Part shown: piece after piece, positions 23,087 through 32,500 of the stretch | How positions within the stretch are numbered: the stretch's first letter is position 1 | How the letters are laid out: every line of letters starts with the position of its first letter | Source: Gemmobacter fulvus | Lineage (GTDB): Bacteria; Pseudomonadota; Alphaproteobacteria; Rhodobacterales; Rhodobacteraceae | DNA: 33,980 nt | NCBI RefSeq assembly: GCF_018798885.1 | Contig: NZ_CP076367.1 | Coordinates: 1-33,980, forward strand | Direction of reading: 5' to 3' | Notes under the pieces: generated by a model | What the model was told of the DNA's origin: nothing | The model's database searches: none | What the model saw: only the letters and a program-made list of their open reading frames with translations | Translations under genes and position numbers: made by a program

Positions 23087-23345
23087 GAAAGCTGTCGTCC
23101 TTGAAGGTTTGCTGAACACGGAAAGCCGTCCGGTCGATACCGGAATTCCCCAGCGAGGGGCTGCCCATGTGATCGCTGAACCGAAACCCGCACCGAAGAA
23201 GCGCGAGGGCGAGAAGCGCCTCACGCTTGCGCTGGATGGCGACACCTATCGCCGTCTGCGGATCTACGCAGCTACGACGGATCAGACGCACCAAGACATC
23301 ATGGAGCGCGCACTTGCGGAATACCTTAACAGCGTAAAGGCGTAG
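23079..23345 (+). CDS. Ribbon-helix-helix partition partner (ParB-like)
   Basis: An 88-residue protein. The N-terminal half is a flexible, proline-rich lead that may contact ParA. Residues 46-88 (EKRLTLALDGDTYRRLRIYA, then TDQTHQDIMERALAEYL) are a ribbon-helix-helix domain. Small ParA proteins of this size usually work with such adaptors instead of large ParB. The ATG lies inside the parA end. Its stop lies within the repeat at 23340-23368. Confidence 0.8.
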   Translation: MAKKAVVLEGLLNTESRPVDTGIPQRGAAHVIAEPKPAPKKREGEKRLTLALDGDTYRRLRIYAATTDQTHQDIMERALAEYLNSVKA

Positions 23346-23368
23346 ATACGCTAATACGTAATCACGCA
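23340..23368. repeat. Centromere-like repeats after the partition pair
   Basis: CGTAGATACGC then TACGTAATCACGC; the first is an inverse of the CGTATCTGCG core with one change. It overlaps the stop codon of the ParB-like gene. Confidence 0.4.
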
Positions 23369-23378
23369 CTCTCGCCTG

Positions 23379-25478
23379 TCACCGGCGCGTTGGCGACTGG
23401 TGAAAGTCGTTAAGATCCTCGATGAATTCAGATATTGGGGTAACACCAGAAACCATGAGGTAGTCCCTGGCGCGGGTGCAAGCCACGTAAAGAAGGTGCC
23501 TTTCAGTTACATAAACCGCTTCCAGATCCGCCTCATCAGCGATGCCTGTGATACGTGACGCTTGAGGGATCACGTCGTCATCACAGGCGATGACTGCGAC
23601 GGCCTTGAACTCCAGCCCTTTGGCCAAGTGCATAGTGCCGATCGAAACAGCGCCATCTGTCCCTTCTGCCTTTTCACTGAGCTCCACGTGTCGCATCTGT
23701 GCAGCCTTCACGGCCAACCGTGCCCGAGGTATCTCTGCTTCTGACCGCACAATGATCGCGATTTCATGAGGTTTGACCCCACCGGCAGCAAGAGAAGCGA
23801 GCCAAACTGCGACCTTCTTGGCCTCGTCTTCGGAGCTGACGCACTCTTGGACAGTTGGTGGTGGACCATCGAAGATCGACACCGTGCCATTCCTGCTCTC
23901 GGTATTTCCATCAACATCCGTCACTGTTCCCGGCAACAACCGATCAGCTTGTGAGCGGATCTGGTGCGAGGTGCGATAGTTGATCTTGAGCGTTGAGGAG
24001 CGTCCACGCACATCAAGACCGAGCATCTTCCACGAAAATGGTTGTTGAAAGATGCGTTGGCCGATGTCGCCCGCGAAGAACAGCCCATTAGTCCTATCCC
24101 CCGCAAGCGTGGCGAGAAACCTGGCTTCGGCGACACTGAGATCCTGCGCTTCGTCCAGAACAGCAAAATCGTAGGGGCGATTACGCCCCGCCGCGAGATC
24201 CTCTGTGATACGGCCGAAAACATCCGACCAAGTGACAACACCACGTTCCTTCAGGCGCGTTCTGACCTTGTCGAATACAGCCCAGAGAGTCTCACGCTGC
24301 TTGCCGCCGATCCTGGTCTTGCGACCGAGCCGGGAGACATCCCGGTAATCTTCCCAGGTTCGGATCTGCCAGGCATCGACAACATCCTCCCACTCACCAA
24401 GCAGGAATTGTGGGCTAAACTTCGCTCCCTCCACCTCAGCAACCGCCTTTGCCAGCAGTGATCGGATCACCGAAGGACTGGCGATCTGTGGTTGCCCGAA
24501 CCGTGCCGAATAGAGATCGTAACCCACCGCCGATATCGCTTTCACAGAGATCTGCCCGGCTACCTCCGGTGTGGAAATCGTGAGCGTAGCCAGCTTCGCC
24601 TTCAGGGAATTCGCCAACGCTTTGGAAAAGGTCGTGAGCAACACCTTCGCTCCGGGATTGGCTCGCGCCAGATACACGGCGCGGTGCAAGGCGACGATGG
24701 TCTTACCTGTGCCAGCCGAGCCGGTCACCCGTGCAGGTCCGTGGAAGTTTCGCTCCACCAGCAACTGCTGTGTCGGGTGCAGGAAGACAGCCCACTTGTC
24801 CCAAGGGTAGTCCAGTGCTTGGCGAAGTTCGTCGACGTTTGTCAGCACGCGGAACCGGCGCTGCGCATCAGGATGGGTGAAGGGGTCAGCTTCGGGGGCG
24901 ACGGGTTCTGGCGGTTGCGGCTTCTCGCCAACCGCGAGCTTCAGCAGCGCTTCTTGTGCTTCTTGCGGCAGGTGTTCGAGGATGTCGAAGAGCGTCTCAT
25001 CCGTGGCTGATCGAACATCGTCCACCCAATCTTCGGGCACGCCGAAAGCCATCAGCTCGAACTTGCGCAAGTTGTCGAAGAGGCGTGACGCAGGTTTTGG
25101 CGCAGGAGCCACAGACTCCTTCGACCGGTAGATCTCGACCTCTTCTATCCGCTCCCGCACCTCGACAAGCTGCATCGCGCCGGTAGTCGGATGGCGTTCG
25201 ATCTTGCGACGCTCTGCCCATTTGTAGGCATCATCGTGATGATCGACATAGACAAGCAGGATGCTGGCGTCTGTCCGGTGGACGATGATGCGGATATCGC
25301 CATTCACCCGCACCGACCAGAAATTGCTGTCTTTCGCACGATCGAGCTTGTGGAAGGACAAGCCATTGCCCGCCGGGTTCGACTGAAGGTCAAAGGCGGT
25401 GATCTTCGCTGCCTTCTGTTCTTGTGCAGTCAGGCGAGCGAGGCTGTCGGTGAAGGTATCAGCGATACGGAAGTCCAA
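23379..25478 (-). CDS. UvrD-like helicase with N-terminal RelE/ParE-fold domain
   Basis: A 699-residue fusion. Residues 1-95 have the RelE/ParE toxin pattern (AAKITAFDLQSNPAGNGLSF, WSVRVNGDIRIIVHRTD, LVYVDHHDDAYKWAERRK). After a linker comes a superfamily 1 helicase: Q-motif HPTQQLLVER (234-243), Walker A GSAGTGKT (253-260), Walker B/motif II VLDEAQDLS, INYRTSHQIR (motif IV) and LLYVACTRARDYL (motif VI). It likely translocates on single-stranded DNA; the role of the toxin-fold domain is unknown. The TTG start at 25478 is accepted because AGAGG lies eight bases upstream and no ATG exists before the domain. It is the last gene of the restriction operon, 11 bases after the GIY-YIG-like gene, whose stop overlaps its ribosome binding site. 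Confidence 0.85.
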   Translation of the reverse strand: MDFRIADTFTDSLARLTAQEQKAAKITAFDLQSNPAGNGLSFHKLDRAKDSNFWSVRVNGDIRIIVHRTDASILLVYVDHHDDAYKWAERRKIERHPTTGAMQLVEVRERIEEVEIYRSKESVAPAPKPASRLFDNLRKFELMAFGVPEDWVDDVRSATDETLFDILEHLPQEAQEALLKLAVGEKPQPPEPVAPEADPFTHPDAQRRFRVLTNVDELRQALDYPWDKWAVFLHPTQQLLVERNFHGPARVTGSAGTGKTIVALHRAVYLARANPGAKVLLTTFSKALANSLKAKLATLTISTPEVAGQISVKAISAVGYDLYSARFGQPQIASPSVIRSLLAKAVAEVEGAKFSPQFLLGEWEDVVDAWQIRTWEDYRDVSRLGRKTRIGGKQRETLWAVFDKVRTRLKERGVVTWSDVFGRITEDLAAGRNRPYDFAVLDEAQDLSVAEARFLATLAGDRTNGLFFAGDIGQRIFQQPFSWKMLGLDVRGRSSTLKINYRTSHQIRSQADRLLPGTVTDVDGNTESRNGTVSIFDGPPPTVQECVSSEDEAKKVAVWLASLAAGGVKPHEIAIIVRSEAEIPRARLAVKAAQMRHVELSEKAEGTDGAVSIGTMHLAKGLEFKAVAVIACDDDVIPQASRITGIADEADLEAVYVTERHLLYVACTRARDYLMVSGVTPISEFIEDLNDFHQSPTRR

Positions 25479-25489
25479 GCTATAGGCCT

Positions 25490-26068
25490 CTACTTTAGGG
25501 TCAAATCACGGCCGGGCCGAACCAGCATCCATGGAAAAACTATCTCCATCGGCATTCTTCCGCTAAATCTGTAGCCTTTGTTTAGGATATGCCAAGCGTT
25601 TCCTCCATTTACCCCCAAGCCAGGAAGAGTAAACATCTTCTTCTGGTTTTCCAATTCGTCGCCAACCGCCCAAATCAAAAGATGCTCAATCTCTTCCAGA
25701 GCACGCGAAATCCTATCGATCTTATTCTTTCCCTTGATGAAATCTATGGGAGCATAGCTGAATCCAACAGATCCCGGCTTGTTGACGATCGCCTTTGCCG
25801 TTTTGTGGTTTCCAAAGCGAGTTGATGGTGATTTCGTCAAGCCGATATATTCGATGTGGTCCTTTGTCTTTGAATTGGCATGGTTGCGAACCAGAGCATA
25901 GAGGAACGGTTCTTCGGTATCGAAATCCGGCACTCGCATATCCTTCGACCATATCTTGGGTCGGGACCAATCTAGTTCGACCATCTTGAATAGCGGGTTG
26001 CCCGCTGAGTTTTGTATTTCCGAGATGTCATCGGCCCAGTCAGCTTGTTTGAGTCGCCGGATTGTCAT
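25490..26068 (-). CDS. GIY-YIG-like nuclease domain protein
   Basis: A 192-residue protein. Residues 56-90 (FLYALVR...HIEYIGLTKSPSTRFGNH) fit the GIY-YIG nuclease core: LYALV for the first motif, YIGLT for the second, then an arginine at the usual place; E126 or E128 (ALEEIEHLLIWA) may be the catalytic acid. No separate DNA-binding domain is seen. The ATG at 26068 begins four bases after the mod stop and follows GGAG. G+C is visibly lower than in the flanking genes, hinting at separate acquisition. It may be an extra nuclease of the defence operon. The family call is moderate, since the first tyrosine/isoleucine motif is imperfect. Confidence 0.6.
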   Translation of the reverse strand: MTIRRLKQADWADDISEIQNSAGNPLFKMVELDWSRPKIWSKDMRVPDFDTEEPFLYALVRNHANSKTKDHIEYIGLTKSPSTRFGNHKTAKAIVNKPGSVGFSYAPIDFIKGKNKIDRISRALEEIEHLLIWAVGDELENQKKMFTLPGLGVNGGNAWHILNKGYRFSGRMPMEIVFPWMLVRPGRDLTLK

Positions 26069-26072
26069 TCTA

Positions 26073-29000
26073 TCACTCCACTGCAAATACCTTCATCACC
26101 TCGTCCCCGAGATGATTGATCACCTTCACTGCAATCCTTCCCGATTTCGGCTTCGGGAAGGGGCGCGAGATGTCGGAATACAGGCTTTCCCAAGCGTCCT
26201 CGTCGATTTCGGCTTTCAGAGAGGTCTTCAGCGCCTTGTAGGGATCGTTCGCGCCGAGGAAATACGCGTGGCGGACGAAGAATGACTCTTCATTGTAATC
26301 CGTGTCCAGCATCCACAGCGCGATGCCGTCAGTGCCTTCAGACTGCACCTCGCCGGTCTGCGGTTTGAACACATCCACGCCAGAGATTTCGACCAGCACT
26401 TGACCATCGGGCAGCGCCTCGGCGGCTTCGATGAAACGAATGTTCTTCGCTTGCTCGGTCTTTTGGCGCGCCAATGCTTCCTTGGCGCCCTCATCTTTAC
26501 TTCCAGAGAGACTTGCGAGAGTTTCGGCGATGGCAGAATTGCACTTCAGTCGTCGCGCAATCTCAGACGCACATTCTGGCGTCTTGCCAACTACGTGGCG
26601 GATATCCGGCTCGCCGAAGATCACGAACAGGTTGCCCGCGCCGGTCGATTTCAGATCACCGCCCATATGCAGGTCCGGGTTCATCCGCGCCTTCAGCACC
26701 GGCACGCGACCCAGCTTGTCGAACTCGGCCGAATGGGCGTCGTAGTTGAAGGCGCAGGCGATCAGCACGTCGAAGCCGGCCTCACCAGCTTCCCGCGCGG
26801 CCGCCACCAGATCAGGGCGGCTGACCGTGCCGAATTCTGGACCGATGAAGATACCGGCGCGGCGCTGGCGATCACCTTCCATGAACTGACCTTCGGCGCA
26901 CAGGTAGTGACCGGGCCAGCCGGTCAGCGCGGTGAAGCTGAGCCTGTCTTCCTTGTGCGCCTGCTGGACGCCTGCGGCCTTAAGGTTCTCCAGGATCATC
27001 TGGGCGAAATCTTCGGCGCGGTCGTCCCGCTCTGCCGCCTTGCGCTTGCCCTCGGCGGCTTCGTGCAGATCGACCAGCTCGTCGTTCCAGTCCATCGTCA
27101 GTGTCCGATGCGGGGAAAGGCTTTCGACCGTGAAGGGGCCGGCCACACGCACCTTGGAGGTATCGGTATAGGGCTTGTCGTAGAGATATTCGTAATCCGC
27201 CTTCGCAGCGATCGATGCGTCGATCTCGCGTTGCCGGGCGATCCGCGCATCCCAGAACAGCTTGAGCGCCTGCTGCGCATTGACTGGCCAGCCCGAAAGT
27301 GCCTCACGCGGGATTTCCCATTCCATGAAACCGTTCGCAGGCGCCATATCGCCCGAGGGAAGCTTCACCTCGCCGCTGGCGGTGAAGTCGATCTTCGCAC
27401 CGGCGCGGCCGCCCTGTTCCACCTTGAAAGGGGTGCCATGCCCGCGCAGGGCGGTGTTCAGATCGTCGATGGCGGTTTCGACCGCGGGCTGCATCCGCTC
27501 CCAGATCACATCGATCTCGGCGTTGTTGGCGATGGATTTCAGCGTGATATGCGGCACGCGGTCATAGACGAAACCCTGCCGGATCGAGCCGTAGGTGGCG
27601 GCAGTCTTGGGCAGGGTGCGGGTGATCTCGGCTTCCTTGCGCTGACCTTCGGGGCTGTCTGCCAGCAGGTAATAGGGATAGCGCGCGCCCATCAGGCGGG
27701 ACCGGGCGAGGGCCACGGCGACGCGAGAGGTGTCGATGGTGATCCAGCGTCGCCCCCATTGTTCGGCGACATAGGCCGTGGTGCCAGAGCCGCAGGTGGG
27801 ATCGAGCACCAGATCGCCGGGGTCGGTGGCCATCACGATGCAGCGTTCGACGACTTTTGTGGACGTTTCTACGATGTATCGTTTGTCAGACGCAAAACCC
27901 GCGATGACAGTGTCAGTCCAATTGTTTGAATGTGAGTAAACGGAAAAATCGTCGATGAATCGAGAATAGTAGATCTTAGTATCTGTCGGAAACACGCGCG
28001 CCGATTTTATCAGTCTGCCAATACCCGTCTCGTGGGTTTTCCAATAACCTTTGCCAGGTGTCGCGACCTTTCCCAAGAAATTTACAGGAAACGATCCGGG
28101 CGGTTTTGGACTTGTCAAATCACTGACCCGAAACACTCGCGCGCCAACAGGAAGCGTTTCAATATTGTCTTTCTCTGACTTTGCGATTGATCTGATTGAT
28201 AAGTCTGCTTCGCGAACTCGTGTATATGCGCCAGCGCCGTCGCCACCGACAGCCTTGACGATGAAAGGTTGGCGAAACTTCATCCGCTCTTTGCTGCGAG
28301 CATACCACAAAATATAGTCAGAGATGTTTGCTAGCTCGCCGGAAGTTTGGCCTGAGGTTTTTACGAAGGTGATTTGGCTCACGCAATTCTCATCCCCAAG
28401 CACTTCATCCATCAGCGCCCGCACACGGTGGACGTTCTCGTCGCCGATCTGCACGAAGATGCTGCCGCTGTCGCTCAGCAGATCGCGCGCCACGGTCAGC
28501 CGGTCGCGCAGGTAGGTCAGGTAGGAATGGATGCCGTCCTTCCAGGTGTCGCGAAAGGCGCGGACCTGTTCGGGCTCGCGCGTCACATGGGTCTTGTCGC
28601 CATCCTTCACATCGCGCGAGGTGGTGGACCACTGGAAGTTGGAGTTGAACTTGATGCCATAGGGCGGGTCGAAATAGATGCACTGCACCTGACCGCGCAG
28701 CCCCTCCCGTTCCGCCAGTGACGCCATCACCGACAGGCTGTCGCCCGAGATCATCCGGTTCGACCAGTGCTGATCGTGCTGGTAGAACTCGGTCGCGGCC
28801 TCGGCATCGGGCAGGCCGTTGAAATCGGCGAACATGTCGAACTGCGGGGCAGCCTTCGTCGCCTGCGCATCCGTTCGCGATTTCGTCTGCCGCTTCAGAT
28901 CGTCGATCAGCACCTTGGGGTGGACCTTCTCCTGAATATAGAGCGGCGGCGCCTGAACGATCAGATCCGACCAATCCTCCATATCCTTGCCGCGCCAGAC

Positions 29001-29156
29001 CAGCTGAGGATCGAGATCCGCATTGCGCCGCGCATAGGCCAGCTGGATCGGCGTCTTGTCCTGCTCGCGCATGATGCTTTCGAACTCCGCCGTCGGGATG
29101 TTCTTGCGCGTGGCGTCATGGGTGAGGGTTTCGACCTCTATGGGTTTCTTGGCCAT
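26073..29156 (-). CDS. mod: Type III-like DNA methyltransferase (Mod)
   Basis: A 1027-residue adenine-type DNA methyltransferase of the beta class. Motif IV, DPPY, is at 163-166 (YFDPPYGIKFNSNFQW); motif I, DPTCGSGTT, follows at about 450. Between them is a region of about 190 residues, the expected target-recognition domain, encoded by DNA poorer in G+C than its flanks (about 27840-28380). The C-terminal half (LNTALRGHGTPFKVEQGG; GWPGHYLCAEGQFMEGDRQR) is a long extension typical of the Mod partner of large type III-like Res proteins. The ATG at 29156 follows AAAGG by eight bases, four bases after the preceding stop. It would methylate the plasmid and host recognition sites to protect them. 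Confidence 0.9.
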   Translation of the reverse strand: MAKKPIEVETLTHDATRKNIPTAEFESIMREQDKTPIQLAYARRNADLDPQLVWRGKDMEDWSDLIVQAPPLYIQEKVHPKVLIDDLKRQTKSRTDAQATKAAPQFDMFADFNGLPDAEAATEFYQHDQHWSNRMISGDSLSVMASLAEREGLRGQVQCIYFDPPYGIKFNSNFQWSTTSRDVKDGDKTHVTREPEQVRAFRDTWKDGIHSYLTYLRDRLTVARDLLSDSGSIFVQIGDENVHRVRALMDEVLGDENCVSQITFVKTSGQTSGELANISDYILWYARSKERMKFRQPFIVKAVGGDGAGAYTRVREADLSIRSIAKSEKDNIETLPVGARVFRVSDLTSPKPPGSFPVNFLGKVATPGKGYWKTHETGIGRLIKSARVFPTDTKIYYSRFIDDFSVYSHSNNWTDTVIAGFASDKRYIVETSTKVVERCIVMATDPGDLVLDPTCGSGTTAYVAEQWGRRWITIDTSRVAVALARSRLMGARYPYYLLADSPEGQRKEAEITRTLPKTAATYGSIRQGFVYDRVPHITLKSIANNAEIDVIWERMQPAVETAIDDLNTALRGHGTPFKVEQGGRAGAKIDFTASGEVKLPSGDMAPANGFMEWEIPREALSGWPVNAQQALKLFWDARIARQREIDASIAAKADYEYLYDKPYTDTSKVRVAGPFTVESLSPHRTLTMDWNDELVDLHEAAEGKRKAAERDDRAEDFAQMILENLKAAGVQQAHKEDRLSFTALTGWPGHYLCAEGQFMEGDRQRRAGIFIGPEFGTVSRPDLVAAAREAGEAGFDVLIACAFNYDAHSAEFDKLGRVPVLKARMNPDLHMGGDLKSTGAGNLFVIFGEPDIRHVVGKTPECASEIARRLKCNSAIAETLASLSGSKDEGAKEALARQKTEQAKNIRFIEAAEALPDGQVLVEISGVDVFKPQTGEVQSEGTDGIALWMLDTDYNEESFFVRHAYFLGANDPYKALKTSLKAEIDEDAWESLYSDISRPFPKPKSGRIAVKVINHLGDEVMKVFAVE

Positions 29157-29160
29157 GGGG

Positions 29161-29580
29161 TCAGCCTTTCTGTTCGGCGCCGGTCACCCGGCGAAATGTA
29201 GAACCGTCCTGCACGAGCCAAGGCGCGATCAGAGCGTGGCCTTTGGGGGTGAGGACGAATGCGGTGCCGTCGTCTGCAAGCACCTCGTCCGCGTGAAGCG
29301 AGCGCATGATGGCGCGGTCGGGGTAGACCCAGCCCTCATGCACGCCAAGGCCCTTCATGGACAGGCGCGGTCCGAAGACTTCGAGATAGGCAACCAGATA
29401 GGCGAGATTGCGCATCGTCTCGCTGTCATGGAGCCTGTCAGCCTCATACCACCATCCAAGGCGCGCGGCGTCGTGATTGGGCAGCTTGTTGTGGGTCTTG
29501 TTGGTCGAAGGTTCCTTGCCGTCGATCAGCAGGCACCATTCCTTGAGCGTCTTGCGGAAACTGAAGAACCGGGGTCTCAT
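29161..29580 (-). CDS. Small protein between res and mod
   Basis: A 139-residue protein of no family I recognise. It starts MRPRFFSFRKTLKEWCLLID, has a central tryptophan-rich part (RLGWWYEADRLHDSETMRNL) and ends with HALIAPWLVQDGSTFRRV, a possible winged-helix-like end. The ATG overlaps the res stop (29577-29580), and mod starts four bases after its end, so it is firmly part of the operon. It may be a specificity, DNA-binding or assembly factor; this is inference from position only. Confidence 0.7.
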   Translation of the reverse strand: MRPRFFSFRKTLKEWCLLIDGKEPSTNKTHNKLPNHDAARLGWWYEADRLHDSETMRNLAYLVAYLEVFGPRLSMKGLGVHEGWVYPDRAIMRSLHADEVLADDGTAFVLTPKGHALIAPWLVQDGSTFRRVTGAEQKG

Positions 29581-32500
29581 TCGATCACGACCTCGCCAGC
29601 TCCAAGGGAGTCGAGCAGCTTCGCGAATTCCTCCTCCATCTTGTAGACAGAGGTGAATTCGGCAAACGCCCAGCGACCGAAGCGACCGAGGTTGTTCACG
29701 CCCGGCACCCAGTAGCTGCGCATGGCGTTGGCCTTGTCCTTGGCATCTTCCCCTCGGTAACCTTTGACCTCGACGATCAGGCTCAGTGGTTCCGGCTGGC
29801 CGTCGTCCACTTGCACGATGAAATCGGGCAGGTATCGCCGCGGGGTGGAGCCGTAGAGATAGGGCACTTCCAGCCCGAGGTTCTGGTTCTTGACGTAGGA
29901 GAGGACGCGGGGATGCGCCTCGACCACCCGGGCGAATTCTGCTTCCCAGTCGCTGTCACAGATCACCCAGTTGACGTGCGACTTCTTCGGATCTGTCTGC
30001 CAGCGCAATTCCTTCGAGGTGGTGAAATTGACGTAGGCGGTCGATCCCGTCGGGTTGTAGGCGTCGAGGATCGCCTTGACCGGATAGTCGCCCTGCAGAC
30101 TTTCGGTGATGGCAGCCTTGATCCGCTCGGCCGCCATGTCGGCGATTTCCTGGTAGAGGAGCTGTGCGGGATAGGTTCCACCAGTGCAGACGAGGCAGCT
30201 GTCGAGCCACTGGCGGGCGATGCGCTTCAGAGGACCGAAGAGGTGCATCTTCGGGTTGTCACCGGGGTCGCGGTATTTGGTGTAGAGAAGGTGCCGGGCG
30301 AGGTGGAAGGGAATGGTGGATCGCCGCGTGTTCTCCAGGTGGTCAATGGTCAGATCGACACCCTCGCCGATGATCCCCTGGTTGCGGGTGATGGAGGGGC
30401 CAAGCAGCTGGGGTGTCAGTTCCAGAACATGATCTGGACCGAAGGCAGCTTCCAACCGCTCTTCCGGCAGTTCGACGCGGTAGCCTTCTACGCGGGGGAA
30501 GGTGATCTCCAACGCGTCGCGTTCGGGTTTCACCGCATGCACGCGGATCGTAGGCCGCGGCGGCTGCGGAGGAGAGACCGTCGGCGTGGCTGCAAAGTCG
30601 AAAGGTATGCCGAGGACATCGGCATATTCCACGTTGAACTTGTTGTCGTCATTCAGCTCGTAAGACTGACGCCGCAGCGCCCGACCGATGACCTGTTCGC
30701 ACAGAAGCTGGGTGCCGAAGGCGCGCACACCGAGAACATGGGTCACAGTATTGGCGTCCCAGCCTTCGGTCAGCATCGAGACCGAGACGACACAGCGGAT
30801 CTGTTCGCCCAGCTTGCCCTTCTTGCCGACGGTGTTCATCACCTCACGCAGCAGGGTGGACTCATCGATATTGTCGCCCGCGGTCATGTCGCCGCTGCGT
30901 TCGATCAGCTCTCTCTTGAAGCGCTCGATCTCGTCTGCCGCTATCTCGCGGAAGTCCTTGTCAAGCGCATTGCCGGACTCCAGTTGTGCACTGTCGATCA
31001 GGATGGTGTTCGGTCGCGGGAGCCGGTTACCGAAATCATCATAGTTACGGAACAGGGCGAGGCGGCCGTTTTCGAGGGTGACCGATCCATCGTCATTCGC
31101 GCGGTCGAAGCCCGAGATATATTTGTAGACCAGTTCGGATGTAGCTGTGTTGTTGCAGACGACGATGAAGACCGGCGGCACGCCGATGTCTTTCTGCTCC
31201 CAAAGCTCGAAGGTCTTCTCGTAGTGACCGTAGAGCGCCTCCATCGCCGTGAGAAGCTCAGGCGGCAGGCTGAGTGGGTCGAGGGACTTGCCACCTGATC
31301 GCCCCTTCTTCGGCAGTTTCTTCCCGATATAGTCCCAGAGGTTTCGGAACTTCGGCGTGTCACCTCCAGGGATGTTGTCGGCCACCGGCACACGCGGCAG
31401 CTTCACGATACCACATTCGATGGCATCCATCAGGGAGAAATCGCTCATCGTCCAGGGGAAGAGCGTGCCTTCGACCCAGCCCGATCCGCGCAGGAAGAAG
31501 GGCGTCGCCGACAAATCGTAGACCAGAGAGACGCCAAGCTTGCGCTTCACTGCCTCGAGCCCCGAGATCCACATCCGAGCAGCTTCGTTCTGTTCTTTGG
31601 CCTCAGCCTTTTCGTCGCCCTTCAGATCATCCTCGGTTTCCCCGGGGGCATCTTGGATACGCTCGCGGTAGCAATGATGCGCCTCGTCGTTCAGCACGAC
31701 GATGTTCTTCATACCCATGAGCTCGGGCATGACCCGCTGCAGCATCTGACCTTCTGATTCCAGAGTCTGGATTTCCTCGCCACGCCAACCTGCGAGGGCG
31801 GTGCGGGTGCCTTTCGACAGGTTCACCCGCTCACGTAGCTTGAAAGCGTGATAGTTGGTGATGACGATCTTGGCCTTGTCGATATCGGCCAGCATGTCAG
31901 AGGGCACGATCTCGCGGTTGCCATAATAGCTTTCCGGATCGTTCGGCAGAAGAACCCGGAGCCGGTCACGGATTGTGATGCCTGGTGCTACCAACAGGAA
32001 CCCCCGCGAGAAGGTCTTGCTATTCGGGTGTCGGACCGCGTTGACCGTCTGCCAAGCGATGATCATCGCCATAACCGTGGTCTTGCCTGCGCCAGTCGCA
32101 AGTTTGAGCGCAAGTCGCATCAGTTCCGGGTTTGCTTGAGCATTGGCTCCCTTGAGATGCGCCCAGAACTTCGCTGCCCGCGGTCCCAGCTTCGGCGCAA
32201 CCTCAGTCAGCCAGATTGCGGTCTCGACAGCTTCAATCTGACAAAAGAATGGGCGGACACCTTGGAACTGATGGTGCCGCCAGTGCTGCAGGAGCCGAGC
32301 CGTTTCCGGCGTAACCATCCACTGCTCTGGGTTGGGCAGGTTACGCCAGTCTTCGACGAAACGCCGCACCTCGTTGATGATCGGTGTAGGATTGTATTCC
32401 TGCTCTTCGGAGGAGATCCCTGCAGGGTCCGAAAGAGCGAAGCTTCCCTGACTGGAACTGGCTCGGCGCTTCTTCGGCTTTGGCACCGGGGTAATCAGGT

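Noticed and set aside
26400-27929. 509-codon frame on the plus strand
   Set aside because: It lies wholly opposite mod, whose motifs are clear; long antisense frames are common in high-G+C genes and the product resembles no family.
29811-31298. 495-codon frame on the plus strand
   Set aside because: Antisense to res, including its helicase motifs; no homology or ribosome binding site.
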